This document shows positions 1 to 7,053 of a stretch of 29,897 nucleotides of DNA, piece after piece. Within the stretch, counting starts at the first letter, position 1; every line of letters begins with the position of its first letter. The DNA is from Chloroflexota bacterium (GTDB lineage: Bacteria > Chloroflexota > Dehalococcoidia > UBA3495): assembly GCA_022563275.1 (NCBI GenBank), contig JADFNR010000028.1, positions 1 to 29,897 on the forward strand, read 5' to 3'. Position numbers and translations under genes: made by a program. The notes under the pieces are model-generated. The model was not told the origin of the DNA and did not search any database. It saw only the letters and a program-made list of their open reading frames with translations.

Positions 1-352
1 CCACTCCGACCGCCAAGTTAGCACCCAGTATCTGAGCTAGGCTGAATCCGCTGGCCGACCCGGCGATGAAGACCATCGCCGCTATGGAGAGATTGATGGA
101 CACCGGCTGCTTGGTGACGAGGGACAGAACCAAGGAGAACAGGCCCGTGGTCATCCAGGTGATGAAGAACCAACTGCTGGCCTCCGGTGCGCCTATCCCT
201 AGCTGGGTCAGCACGCCGACCTGCACGGTCAGGCCCACAAAGATATAGGCAAAAAATACGGTGGTTCCGGCTGAGACTGACGGCCTGGTGATCCGGGGAA
301 ACGAGATTCCCGCGCCTGAGTGCTGTCTTACTGCCGTGATCGCTGCCATCAT
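1..352 (-). CDS. BenE-like membrane permease, N-terminal part (runs off the window)
   Basis: This is the first 117 residues of a membrane transporter; the rest lies beyond base 1. After a short polar N-terminus there are hydrophobic helices separated by a conserved-looking stretch with the motifs SSWFFITWMTTGLFSL and TKQPVSINLSIAAMVFIAG, followed by GFSLAQILGANLAVGV. This order (helix, W-rich turn, a Pro-Val step, Gly/Ala-rich helix, Gly-Ala turn) matches the start of the BenE family of proton-coupled benzoate-type symporters, which belongs to the wider SulP/uracil permease fold. The start is the first of two adjacent ATG codons, with GAGGG five bases upstream. The substrate cannot be read from this fragment, and 'benzoate' should not be assumed. 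A LuxR-fused hydrolase lies upstream on the same strand across a 190-bp gap. The family call is moderately sure. Confidence 0.6.
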   Translation of the reverse strand, partial: MMAAITAVRQHSGAGISFPRITRPSVSAGTTVFFAYIFVGLTVQVGVLTQLGIGAPEASSWFFITWMTTGLFSLVLSLVTKQPVSINLSIAAMVFIAGSASGFSLAQILGANLAVGV

Positions 353-458
353 CGATACCCTCGACTCAAATTCCTGATGGACCAAGTCTAGGGTCGTGGG
401 CGGCCGGACACATCGCCACATCTAGGGATTTTTGGATTCGGGCGTAACGGCGATAATT

Positions 459-488
459 GGCTATGGCATAGCCACTACTGGCCAATGG
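459..488. promoter_or_regulatory. Dyad symmetry between permease and hydrolase genes
   Basis: A perfect 15-base palindrome (GGCTATG G CATAGCC, 459-473) sits inside a wider inverted repeat ATTGGC/GCCAAT (456-461 with 483-488). It lies about 105 bp upstream of the permease start and just downstream of the hydrolase-LuxR gene. It has no T-tract and so is not an obvious terminator. An operator role, possibly for the neighbouring LuxR-type protein, is only an inference. Confidence 0.35.
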
Positions 489-542
489 GGCTATTGGTGA
501 TCGCTAAAAGAGGCTAACGGGAAGGAGAAACAGGGATGAGGC

Positions 543-1661
543 CTAAGTTAAGCCCCGGGGGATGGCGTAGGCCGCAGCCTCCGTCCGGTTGGCGCAGCCG
601 GTCTTGCCGAAGATGCTCTTCACGTGGTTGGTGACGGTATTGAAGCTGATCACCAATTCGTCGGCGATGTCTTGGTTGCTCCTGCCGTTGGCGATCAGGC
701 GGAGCACCTCCACCTCGCGGGGCGTGAGGCCGTCGGGCCGAGGTTCACTCTTGGCATCGGCGACGGTTTCCGCGCTGACTGCCGGCCCCGTGCCGAGAAA
801 CTCACGCACGGCGGCCTGGCATACCTTCCAAGCCGGTTCACTTGCGATCAGCAGGTGGTTTTGGCTGTCAAGGTCCACCATCTTGGCCCCAGAGATCAAC
901 GAAGCGAGTTGGCGGCCCTGCTCGTAGGGGACTCGCCGGTCACCAACGGCATGGAGGACCAGTGTTGGAGCCTTTATTTCGGGCAGCCGGTCTAGGACAT
1001 CGATATTGGCCGTGGTTACTTGCACCTTGGCTGCGTTTTCGGGTGAGGTGGAAACCCGTTGTAGTTCGTTGAACCAATTTGCCTGCTCAGTGGTTGCTTC
1101 GGGCATGAACCCCGAGGTGAACATCTGCCGGTAAGAGGGGTCGTCACGCCCCCACCATAGCCTCGTCAACGTGATTCGGGCTGTTTCTTCTTCTTCGATC
1201 TCCGCAGGTCCGCCCCTCTTAAGGCGGCCCCTGGCGTAGGCGCCGTACAACAGTAACTTCTCCACTTTCTCCGGGTGGCGGGCCGTGTACTCGATGGCCA
1301 CTGATCCTCCCTGGGACATGCCCAATAGGACGAAACTCTCAAGTTGAAGGGCTTCCACCACCGCTTCGAGGTCACTTACCCAGGCGTCGAAGGAGAGGTC
1401 CGCCACATTCCGGTCAGAGAGGCCGGAACCGCGCTGGTCGAACCTGATCACCGTGTGATGCGACGCCAGTTCCACCCACCAGTGACTCCAGATAGGGCTC
1501 TGCCACTCGTATTCGAGGTGAGTCAGCCAGTTTGGAGCTTTTACCAGCGGAGGCCCTTCTCCCACGGTGGCGTAGCAGATGCGCACGCCATCGGCTGTGG
1601 TGCAAAAACCTAGCTTCTGATCGACCATTTCGGAGTCTCCATCCATTGCGGCGCGGGACAT
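543..1661 (-). CDS. Alpha/beta hydrolase fused to C-terminal LuxR-type HTH domain
   Basis: The protein has 372 residues in two parts. Residues about 15-290 are an alpha/beta hydrolase: the nucleophile elbow GMSQGG places Ser116, [10 protein letters not shown] is the usual strand-turn before the first helix, and the [13 protein letters not shown] and SQNHLLI segments hold the likely acid and catalytic His. Residues about 308-372 are a LuxR/GerE helix-turn-helix ([15 protein letters not shown] followed by [20 protein letters not shown]). Such fusions are known; the hydrolase domain may sense or turn over a small ligand that controls DNA binding, but neither substrate nor target is known. The longest start has a weak ribosome site. 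Met12 (start base 1628) has GGAG eight bases upstream and may be the true start. A small lipoprotein gene lies 34 bp upstream and could be co-transcribed. Confidence 0.85.
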   Translation of the reverse strand: MSRAAMDGDSEMVDQKLGFCTTADGVRICYATVGEGPPLVKAPNWLTHLEYEWQSPIWSHWWVELASHHTVIRFDQRGSGLSDRNVADLSFDAWVSDLEAVVEALQLESFVLLGMSQGGSVAIEYTARHPEKVEKLLLYGAYARGRLKRGGPAEIEEEETARITLTRLWWGRDDPSYRQMFTSGFMPEATTEQANWFNELQRVSTSPENAAKVQVTTANIDVLDRLPEIKAPTLVLHAVGDRRVPYEQGRQLASLISGAKMVDLDSQNHLLIASEPAWKVCQAAVREFLGTGPAVSAETVADAKSEPRPDGLTPREVEVLRLIANGRSNQDIADELVISFNTVTNHVKSIFGKTGCANRTEAAAYAIPRGLT

Positions 1662-1695
1662 GGGAATTCTACCACCCCGCGGTGCCAGCCGGGCC

Positions 1696-2163
1696 TTACC
1701 TAACGGGCGTTGGGAGGGCAGGGTCAGGAACGGCGCTACCAGCCGATGGGTCGTAGGTCTGGGTCAACAGGACCTTGCCGTTCAGGTCCGTGTTGGCGGG
1801 TTGCGGTTGATATTCCCGGCCCTTGGGGTCCGTGAAAGTTTCGATCGCCACCCTGTAATCACCGGCGGTTGACGCTTCAAGGACAAACGTGACCTGGCCG
1901 CGCTGATTGGCCGCGATGATCGGGAATACGGAGCCAGGCGTAAAAGCGGTTCCCGTTACCAGGAGCCCTTTGGTGTAGGGGTTACCGTCTCCATCGCTGA
2001 TCATGATTTCGTAGACCAGCACGGGGCGGCCGTTCCGTTCGTCGGGATATATCGTGGAACTTGAGTAGACCGGTAGACCCGAATCACCGCCGCATCCAAC
2101 GGCGAGTGCCAAAAACAGGACGACAGCGCCTGCCAAAAAATGGATTCTACAGAGACTATTCAA
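1696..2163 (-). CDS. Small predicted lipoprotein of unknown function
   Basis: The protein has 155 residues. The N-terminus is a lipoprotein signal peptide: a short charged start, a hydrophobic core ([11 protein letters not shown]) and a lipobox-like AVGC, which would make Cys24 the lipidated residue, followed by GGDSG. The mature part is mostly beta-strand-like, with [35 protein letters not shown] and a Pro-rich C-terminus. The strand pattern resembles an Ig-like or carbohydrate-binding sandwich, but no family is recognised. It would sit on the outer face of the cytoplasmic membrane. The start is TTG with a poor ribosome site; no alternative in-frame start retains the signal peptide. It lies between the hydrolase-LuxR gene and ccmD on the same strand. 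A link to cytochrome assembly is possible but not shown. Confidence 0.65.
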   Translation of the reverse strand: MNSLCRIHFLAGAVVLFLALAVGCGGDSGLPVYSSSTIYPDERNGRPVLVYEIMISDGDGNPYTKGLLVTGTAFTPGSVFPIIAANQRGQVTFVLEASTAGDYRVAIETFTDPKGREYQPQPANTDLNGKVLLTQTYDPSAGSAVPDPALPTPVR

Positions 2164-2238
2164 TGCAACAAGGTTCCAGGAGACGAACTGTTAACGGTCA
2201 TGCGATTGAGGCTGGGTTTATAAGCCAACCAAACGCGG

Positions 2239-2427
2239 CTACTCTTGGGTCTGGTCATCGTCCAACACCCTCTGCAGTCTGGCGATCTCTTTTCGCATCT
2301 CGTGCTGACGGCGGTTCACGTAGAAAAGGTAACCGAATAAGACCACCCAACTGATGGCGAATACGGCGAAGAGGTAGGGCAGATTGGATGATGGAAGGTG
2401 GGAACTCAGCAGTATGAAATCTAGCAA
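2239..2427 (-). CDS. ccmD: CcmD family protein (haem exporter accessory subunit)
   Basis: This is a 62-residue membrane protein with one hydrophobic helix. The stretch LPYLFAVFAISWVVLFGYLF followed by a basic turn and a helix EMRKEIARLQRVL is characteristic of the CcmD family. CcmD stabilises the CcmABC complex and helps release haem-loaded CcmE. The start chosen is TTG at 2427, because AAGGAG lies five bases upstream. A longer reading from GTG at 2454 has no ribosome site and adds nine residues with no hydrophobic or conserved character. The gene follows ccmC on the same strand, separated by a 124-bp gap that contains a GC-rich hairpin repeat. Its position at the end of ccmABC supports the call. 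Confidence 0.8.
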   Translation of the reverse strand: MLDFILLSSHLPSSNLPYLFAVFAISWVVLFGYLFYVNRRQHEMRKEIARLQRVLDDDQTQE

Positions 2428-2475
2428 GCCATCTCCTTGAGATAGCGCCCCCACTCTAAGTCACGGGGAGAGAAT

Positions 2476-2517
2476 AAATCCCCTCCCCCGGCGCGGGGGA
2501 AGGTTAGGATGGGGGCA
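2476..2517. repeat. REP-like GC-rich hairpin between ccmC and ccmD
   Basis: The core is TCCCCC-GGCGC-GGGGGA (2484-2500), flanked by CCC on the left and AAGGTTAGGATGGGGG on the right. The layout (C-run, hairpin, then a GGTTAGG.TGGGG tail) resembles short intergenic repeats scattered in many bacterial genomes. There is no T-tract. Copy number cannot be judged from this window. Confidence 0.45.
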
Positions 2518-2551
2518 AAATGGTATTCGTCGATCTCACCTAGATGCGGCA

Positions 2552-3286
2552 CTAGCGTTCTCTCCGCCGCAGCGTGAAACGGACGTGGGCAAGCGCCTCT
2601 TCCGTTCTTCGGAGTTCCATCCGCTCCATCACCATGTAGGCGAAGAAGAACAAGAACGTGATAAACGAATACAGCAGGATCCACGCCATGGTGCTGTCAA
2701 GGGCGTCCGATTGGGCGAAGGGTCCCACCACCGGCGAGGGGTGTATCGACCGCCACCAAACAACCGAGTAATAAACGATGGGAACATCGACGAATCCCAC
2801 GATGCCCACCACCGCGGCGTAGATGGCGCCTTTGGACTGGCTGGGCGCGTAGGACCTGACCATCAGATAGGCGACGTAGATCAGCCACAGGATCATGGTG
2901 GTGGTCAGACGGGGCTCCCAGGTCCACCAGGTGTTCCAGACCGGCTTGGCCCAGATGATACCGGTGATCAGGGCTAGGGTGACGAATATGACGCCAACCT
3001 CGGCCGATGCGTTGGCGATGGCGTCCCACTTGGGTGTCCGTTTCATCAGGTACATCAAGCTGCCGATGAACACGATGAAGAAACCCAGGAAGGACATGAT
3101 GGCGACGGGCACGTGGAAGTAGAAGACCCGCTGCACGTGACCCAGGACCGCATCCGTGGGGGCGACCATGAAGATAAGGTAGAGGTCCACCAGCATCATG
3201 ACGCCGGTGACCAACGCCAACGATGTCTTGACACTTGGGAACCGGCCCAGGCTCCCGGTACGCTCCATGCTTTGGGTGGTTGCCAA
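2552..3286 (-). CDS. ccmC: Haem exporter membrane subunit CcmC
   Basis: This 244-residue integral membrane protein with about six helices belongs to the CcmC branch of the haem-handling proteins. It presents haem on the outer face of the membrane and helps attach it to CcmE. The tryptophan-rich loop reads WNTWWTWEPRLTTTMILW; the usual family loop ends WD, so Glu replaces Asp here. The two haem-ligand histidines are probably in HVQRVFYFHVP near the N-terminus and in WWRSIHPSP. The start is TTG, with GGAGGAG nine bases upstream lying inside the 3' end of ccmB. It is preceded by ccmB with a 6-bp gap and followed by ccmD. Length and motif order fit the family well. Confidence 0.93.
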   Translation of the reverse strand: MATTQSMERTGSLGRFPSVKTSLALVTGVMMLVDLYLIFMVAPTDAVLGHVQRVFYFHVPVAIMSFLGFFIVFIGSLMYLMKRTPKWDAIANASAEVGVIFVTLALITGIIWAKPVWNTWWTWEPRLTTTMILWLIYVAYLMVRSYAPSQSKGAIYAAVVGIVGFVDVPIVYYSVVWWRSIHPSPVVGPFAQSDALDSTMAWILLYSFITFLFFFAYMVMERMELRRTEEALAHVRFTLRRRER

Positions 3287-3292
3287 CCTAGA

Positions 3293-3967
3293 TCACTCCT
3301 CCACTACGAATGCGAAAACCCATGGACATATTACCAAAAATAATGCGTCGAACACTGCGATCAGCGGCAGCCAGCGGCCCATGCCGACGAAGGTCTCCCC
3401 GCCCACCGCGCGGGTGGAAGCCTCCACCGCCGCGATGATCACCGGCAGCAACACCGGGAAGAACAACACCGGCAGCATGATCTCCCGCGACCGGGTCTGC
3501 ACCGCGATGGCCGAGAACAGGGTGCCCACCACGGCGAATCCCAATGTGCCCAAGAAGATGGTCAGCATCAGACCGAAAGACAGGGCCGAAAAATCGAGCA
3601 TCACCGCGTAGATAGGCAAAAGCGCTGCTTCCACCAACAGCATGAATATCAGGCTCGTCAGCGCCTTGCCCAGGAAGATGGCGTCCCGGCTCACCGGGGA
3701 TATCAGCAGCCCTTCCAGCCCCCCTTGCTCTTGGTCCCTAACGAAAGCCCGGTTCATGGCCAAGATGGCGGCGAAGGCGAATGCGGCCCACAGGATTCCC
3801 GGAGCCAGTTCCTCGGACCTGCCCGGAGTGTTGTTCAACGCGAAGTTGAAGACCACCACCACCAGCAAGCCAAAGACGATAACGGAGACCACCAGTTCCC
3901 TGGAACGTAATTCCAGCAGCAAGTCCTTCCAGACGATGACCATGACCGGACCCAATAGCCCCTTCAC
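3293..3967 (-). CDS. ccmB: Haem exporter permease subunit CcmB
   Basis: This 224-residue membrane protein has about six hydrophobic segments. It starts with a short amphipathic helix (VWKDLLLELRSRELV) that is typical of CcmB and of ABC-2 type permeases. Internal motifs such as FAFAAILAMNRAFVRDQEQGGLEGLL and SRDAIFLGKAL are the cytoplasmic coupling segments expected in this family. CcmB pairs with the ATPase CcmA and with CcmC in the CcmABCD complex that releases haem-loaded CcmE. Its ATG overlaps the ccmA stop in an ATGA arrangement (3964-3967), which implies translational coupling. Length is normal for the family. Confidence 0.93.
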   Translation of the reverse strand: MKGLLGPVMVIVWKDLLLELRSRELVVSVIVFGLLVVVVFNFALNNTPGRSEELAPGILWAAFAFAAILAMNRAFVRDQEQGGLEGLLISPVSRDAIFLGKALTSLIFMLLVEAALLPIYAVMLDFSALSFGLMLTIFLGTLGFAVVGTLFSAIAVQTRSREIMLPVLFFPVLLPVIIAAVEASTRAVGGETFVGMGRWLPLIAVFDALFLVICPWVFAFVVEE

Positions 3968-4707
3968 CGTCCGGCCTCCATGGCATCGGCCACCGCCTGT
4001 CGAATATCACTGTCTCCCATCCCTCTTTCCGCCCCGTCCGGGGATTCGGAATCAAGGAATTTTACCTTGCCGCCGCGCAACACCCCGACCCGGTGCCCCC
4101 AAGACAGTCCCAAGTCCAGGTCGTGGGTGGTCATGATCACAGAGCGGCCCGAGTCCGTCCATTCCTCCAACAGCCCGCCCAGGATGGACACTGATTCCCG
4201 GTCCAGGCCCGCTTCCGGCTCATCCAAGAGCAGAACGTCGGGCTGGTGCAGGATGGCCCTGGCGATGGCTGCCCGCTTCTGCATGCCGTTGGACAGCGTG
4301 CGCACGCGGTGGTCGGCCCGGCTGGTCAGTTTTACCTTTTCCAACACCTCATCGACCCTTGGTTTATGGTCCTTTAGACCATACAACCGGCCGTAATAGA
4401 TCAGGTTCTCCCGGCAGGTCAGATCGTCATAGAGGAGGCTGCGGTGGCCGACGACCCCGATGCGGCGCCGGACCGCCTCTGGGCTGGTGCGCAGGCTGTA
4501 ACCAGCCACCGCCACCGAGCCATGGTCGGGACGGACGTGGGTGGCCAAGATCCGGAGCAGCGTGGTCTTTCCCGAGCCGTTGGCGCCGAACAGGACCAGC
4601 GTCTGGCCCCATGGCACGGATAGGTCAAGGTCCCAGAGTACGGGCCACTCGCCGAAGCTCTTCTCCAACGAACGAGCCTCCACGGCATTGGCAACCGGTG
4701 TGGTCAT
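3964..4707 (-). CDS. ccmA: Haem exporter ATP-binding subunit CcmA
   Basis: This is a 247-residue ABC ATPase. It carries Walker A (GANGSGKT, residues 41-48), the ABC signature LSNGMQKRAAIARA, Walker B (VLLLDEPEAGLD) and the switch histidine in MTTHD. The order and the LSNGM signature match CcmA, and the gene order ccmA-ccmB-ccmC-ccmD confirms it. Its ATP hydrolysis is needed to free haem-charged CcmE from CcmC. The start is ATG. An upstream reading frame that stops inside an ATGA overlap with this start is judged spurious. A good minus-strand promoter lies about 230 bp upstream. Confidence 0.95.
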   Translation of the reverse strand: MTTPVANAVEARSLEKSFGEWPVLWDLDLSVPWGQTLVLFGANGSGKTTLLRILATHVRPDHGSVAVAGYSLRTSPEAVRRRIGVVGHRSLLYDDLTCRENLIYYGRLYGLKDHKPRVDEVLEKVKLTSRADHRVRTLSNGMQKRAAIARAILHQPDVLLLDEPEAGLDRESVSILGGLLEEWTDSGRSVIMTTHDLDLGLSWGHRVGVLRGGKVKFLDSESPDGAERGMGDSDIRQAVADAMEAGR

Positions 4708-4934
4708 GGCAACGCCTCAGCGCCGGCATCAATACCGGACAGGGAAAACCCGGGCGCCGCGAAACGTCGCAGAATGATTCGTTTGGGGGGGATGATCGGA
4801 TTCAAATCTAAGCCGGATGGAACCAGATGGGCCGGATGGAAAGAAACTGGATGAACACCGGTTTCCGCTCGGTTTGAGGTGGTTTCCACTGGGGGGTCAC
4901 GTGGGGCCGTTTTGGAGAGTCTTAGACAACCGAA

Positions 4935-4963
4935 ATTCTACTTAACGGGCTATCGAATAGCAA
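4935..4963 (-). promoter_or_regulatory. Promoter for the ccmABCD operon
   Basis: On the minus strand, -35 TTGCTA (4958-4963) and -10 TAGAAT (4935-4940) are separated by exactly 17 bp. It would give a leader of about 220 bases before ccmA. Confidence 0.5.
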
Positions 4964-5009
4964 GGCGGTCCGGTTGCGGGTAACCCAACGCGACGAGGCT
5001 GCTTCACTC

Positions 5010-5038
5010 TGGCGGGGAGCTTGGCCCCATGATATGAT
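5010..5038 (+). promoter_or_regulatory. Possible promoter for ccmE
   Basis: There is a good -10 element TATGAT at 5033-5038, 78 bp before the ccmE start. The -35 side is poor (TGGCGG at 17 bp), so it would need an activator or an alternative contact. Confidence 0.3.
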
Positions 5039-5115
5039 AGGCTCGGTTGAACGGGGAGCGGCGCCCGTTAGCCGCCATCATTTAAAGCCGCAACTGGGGG
5101 AAAGGAAATCCGGTC

Positions 5116-5613
5116 TTGATCGACAGAGAAATGGAACCCTTGGACCCATTTGGAGACGAGGCCCCGGCCCGCTCCAACCGGACCAGATTCTTGGTCCTAA
5201 GCGCTGTTGTAGTCCTTGCCCTGGCCTACATGATCTACGCGGCTTTCCCCGGAAACGCCCTTTATTTTCTGACCGTCAGCGAGTTCAATAGCAATTCCGA
5301 GGTCCAGGACGGCCGTTTGCTGCGGGTGTCCGGAAAACTGGTGGAGGGGACGTTCGGCCGATTGGAGAACTCCATCGACTCCCTCTTTCAGATCACCGAC
5401 AACAACGGAGATTCTTCCGGTATAACGTTGCAGGCCAGTTACACCGGCGTCCTTCCAGACCTGTTCTTCAACCCCCATTCCGAGCTCATCTTGGAGGGGA
5501 GTTACGGCACCGACCGGGTCTTCAACGCAAATAACATCCTGGTGAAATGCCCATCTAAGTATGTTGATCTCGAAGATGAACTAAACTCGGCACAGAACCC
5601 AGCGAATAGTTGA
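5116..5613 (+). CDS. ccmE: Cytochrome c maturation protein CcmE, Cys-type (CXXXY)
   Basis: This is a 165-residue membrane-anchored haem chaperone. One transmembrane helix (about residues 24-44) is followed by a beta-barrel domain with CcmE landmarks: ALYFLTVSEF, LLRVSGKLVEGTF, a short acidic turn, YTGVLPDLFF and ILEGSYG. The haem-binding site of classical CcmE is HXXXY; here it reads CPSKY, giving Cys145 and Tyr149. Cys-type CcmE is known from archaea and some bacteria such as Desulfovibrio, where the rest of the System I set is also altered. The start is TTG with AAGGA nine bases upstream; Met6 is an alternative. It is transcribed away from ccmABCD and ends in a strong hairpin terminator. 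No ccmF, ccmG or ccmH is in the window. Confidence 0.92.
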   Translation: MIDREMEPLDPFGDEAPARSNRTRFLVLSAVVVLALAYMIYAAFPGNALYFLTVSEFNSNSEVQDGRLLRVSGKLVEGTFGRLENSIDSLFQITDNNGDSSGITLQASYTGVLPDLFFNPHSELILEGSYGTDRVFNANNILVKCPSKYVDLEDELNSAQNPANS

Positions 5614-5637
5614 TCCAGAGACAAATCTGGCTAAAAT

Positions 5638-5674
5638 AAAGTCCCCTGGAAGAATCCAGGGGACTTTTCTTTTC
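5638..5674. terminator. Bidirectional intrinsic terminator after ccmE
   Basis: An 11-bp perfect stem (AAGTCCCCTGG with CCAGGGGACTT, 5639-5649 and 5656-5666) has a 6-base loop and is followed by TTCTTTT on the plus strand. On the minus strand it is followed by TTATTTT. It can end both ccmE and the convergent anti-sigma-like gene. Confidence 0.9.
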
Positions 5675-5708
5675 ATGGGCTGGGACCGCGGAATCGCAAA
5701 ATCCGAAG

Positions 5709-5972
5709 CTAACTCCCCCGTTGCATCCGGTCCAATAGCGATTTCTTTAACGCGGATGGGGCATTTATGCCTGGCAACCTCCCCAACGCGCTGATGGTGG
5801 AAGACAAGGTCTCGACGAACGCCTGGCAGGGCCCGCATTTGCTCAAATGGGCCTGGAACGCCGACCGTTTGGCATCCTTGAGATCGTTTTCGATGTAGGC
5901 GGAAGATTGATCGGCTACGTCCTCGCAGTCGAACTCTCCCTGTCTGAAGTATCTTTTTATCGCCCTAAACAC
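5709..5972 (-). CDS. Zinc-finger anti-sigma-like protein (zf-HC2)
   Basis: This 87-residue soluble protein shows the zinc-binding anti-sigma (ZAS) pattern: Cys16 in FDCEDV, then AYIENDL, then His42-x3-Cys46-x2-Cys49 in AHLSKCGPC. In this family the domain binds an ECF sigma factor and can respond to redox changes by losing zinc. Normally the sigma gene is adjacent, but none is present here; the neighbours are ccmE (convergent) and korB. There is no transmembrane segment, unlike many anti-sigma factors, so it would be cytoplasmic. The start is GTG with a GGGGG run about eight bases upstream, and a good promoter lies just before it. The domain call is fairly sure, the partner unknown. Confidence 0.75.
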   Translation of the reverse strand: MFRAIKRYFRQGEFDCEDVADQSSAYIENDLKDAKRSAFQAHLSKCGPCQAFVETLSSTISALGRLPGINAPSALKKSLLDRMQRGS

Positions 5973-5990
5973 AATATTCGCCCCCGTTCC

Positions 5991-6020
5991 ATTCTAAGCC
6001 AGCAGCACGCTGATGGGCAA
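5991..6020 (-). promoter_or_regulatory. Promoter for the anti-sigma-like gene
   Basis: On the minus strand, -35 TTGCCC (6015-6020) and -10 TAGAAT (5991-5996) are separated by 18 bp. Transcription would start about 12 bp before the GTG start codon. Confidence 0.45.
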
Positions 6021-6133
6021 CACCAACTGTCGGGAGATGTCGTCAATTCGCCGGATTGGCGCTCTTCTCAATAACTTAGATGCACTATCCCCCACATTAG
6101 GTTGCACGGATTTTGGGCCTCGATGCTAGACGC

Positions 6134-6164
6134 AAAAACGCCCCGCTGTCCAGCGGGGCGTTTT
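6134..6164 (-). terminator. Intrinsic terminator after korB
   Basis: A 13-bp perfect stem (AAAACGCCCCGCT with AGCGGGGCGTTTT) has a 4-base loop, and on the minus strand ends in TTTTT. It lies 22 bp beyond the korB stop codon. Confidence 0.9.
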
Positions 6165-6186
6165 GGTTCCCTTGATTATCAACGGG

Positions 6187-7053
6187 CTAGAATTCGAAGG
6201 CGCCCATCAACTGTTCGACGGTTTTGGGTTTGGCTTTTTCCCAGGTTTCTTCGACGCTTTGGTCCAACGAGAGCCGGTCGGTGTCGTTGTAGATCACTCC
6301 CACGGGCACGCCTCCCTGTTGCAGCAGGGTATGGGCGGCCGCCCGGTCTGATGTGTCATGGTCCTCTGGAATATCCCAAAGGGTGGGCTGGATCCCTTTC
6401 TTGAGGTCGCCTTTCAACTCTAAGAACGTGTCGTTATAGGCAGTGCAAGGAGATTGAATGTGGACGATAGAGAATCCTTGGTGGTCCATTCCTTGCTGGA
6501 TCAGTTGAGCGAGGGGCCGTGGCTGACCGGAGAACCCGGAGGCGATGAAGGAAACGCCCATGGTGAGGTACAGTTCCAGCGGATGGGTCCTGGACTCCAG
6601 CTTGCCGAATGGTGTGCTGCTTGTGATGGCGCCTTCAGGGGTGGTCGGAGAGCTCTGTCCCTTGGTCAAGCCGTATACGCCGTTGTCCATGATCACGGCG
6701 CAGATATTTAGGTTCCTGGACGCCTGCGGCCCGATATGCTCCCCGCCGATGCTGAGGAAGTCGCCGTCGCCGGCCACTACCACCACGTTCAGATTGGGCT
6801 GGGCCATCTTTACGCCCAGCGCGATGGGCAGTGAACGGCCGTGGATACCGTGGATCCCGTAAGGCTGGTCACCTTCCAACAGGTGGACCATGTTTCCGGA
6901 ACAGCCGATTCCGGCCACGATCACGTTGTTCTCCATGGGTTTACCGGTCTCTTCCATCCGGTTGATCATGGCTAACTCAAGGGCGCGCCGCACTCCAAAG
7001 TCGCCACAGCCGGGGCACCACTTGAAATCGTATTCAGGGTTCTTCTTGCTCAT
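6187..7053 (-). CDS. korB: 2-oxoacid:ferredoxin oxidoreductase beta subunit
   Basis: This 288-residue TPP-binding subunit has CPGCG (Cys13, Cys16) near the N-terminus, the GIGCSGN segment with a further Cys at 51, GDGD at 95-98 for the TPP Mg site, and MDNGVYGLTKGQ with SPTT downstream. Together with the alpha-gamma subunit it oxidatively decarboxylates a 2-oxoacid to an acyl-CoA and passes electrons to ferredoxin through an Fe-S cluster held by the cysteines. The motif set fits the 2-oxoglutarate-type branch (KorB) best, but pyruvate or branched-chain substrates are not excluded. The gene overlaps korA by ATGA (7050-7053). It ends in a strong terminator. Length is typical. Confidence 0.93.
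   Translation of the reverse strand: MSKKNPEYDFKWCPGCGDFGVRRALELAMINRMEETGKPMENNVIVAGIGCSGNMVHLLEGDQPYGIHGIHGRSLPIALGVKMAQPNLNVVVVAGDGDFLSIGGEHIGPQASRNLNICAVIMDNGVYGLTKGQSSPTTPEGAITSSTPFGKLESRTHPLELYLTMGVSFIASGFSGQPRPLAQLIQQGMDHQGFSIVHIQSPCTAYNDTFLELKGDLKKGIQPTLWDIPEDHDTSDRAAAHTLLQQGGVPVGVIYNDTDRLSLDQSVEETWEKAKPKTVEQLMGAFEF

Larger units (their letters stand above)
4708..5115. other. Divergent intergenic region between ccmA and ccmE
   Basis: This 408-bp region separates the minus-strand ccmABCD operon from the plus-strand ccmE gene. It contains one convincing minus-strand promoter and one weaker plus-strand -10 element, listed separately. No convincing gene was found in it. A 61-codon frame at 4704-4889 lacks a ribosome site and family character. 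Confidence 0.6.

Noticed and set aside
4704..4889. 61-codon minus-strand frame whose stop overlaps the ccmA start in ATGA
   Set aside because: No ribosome site, GTG start, no family character; the overlap alone is not enough.
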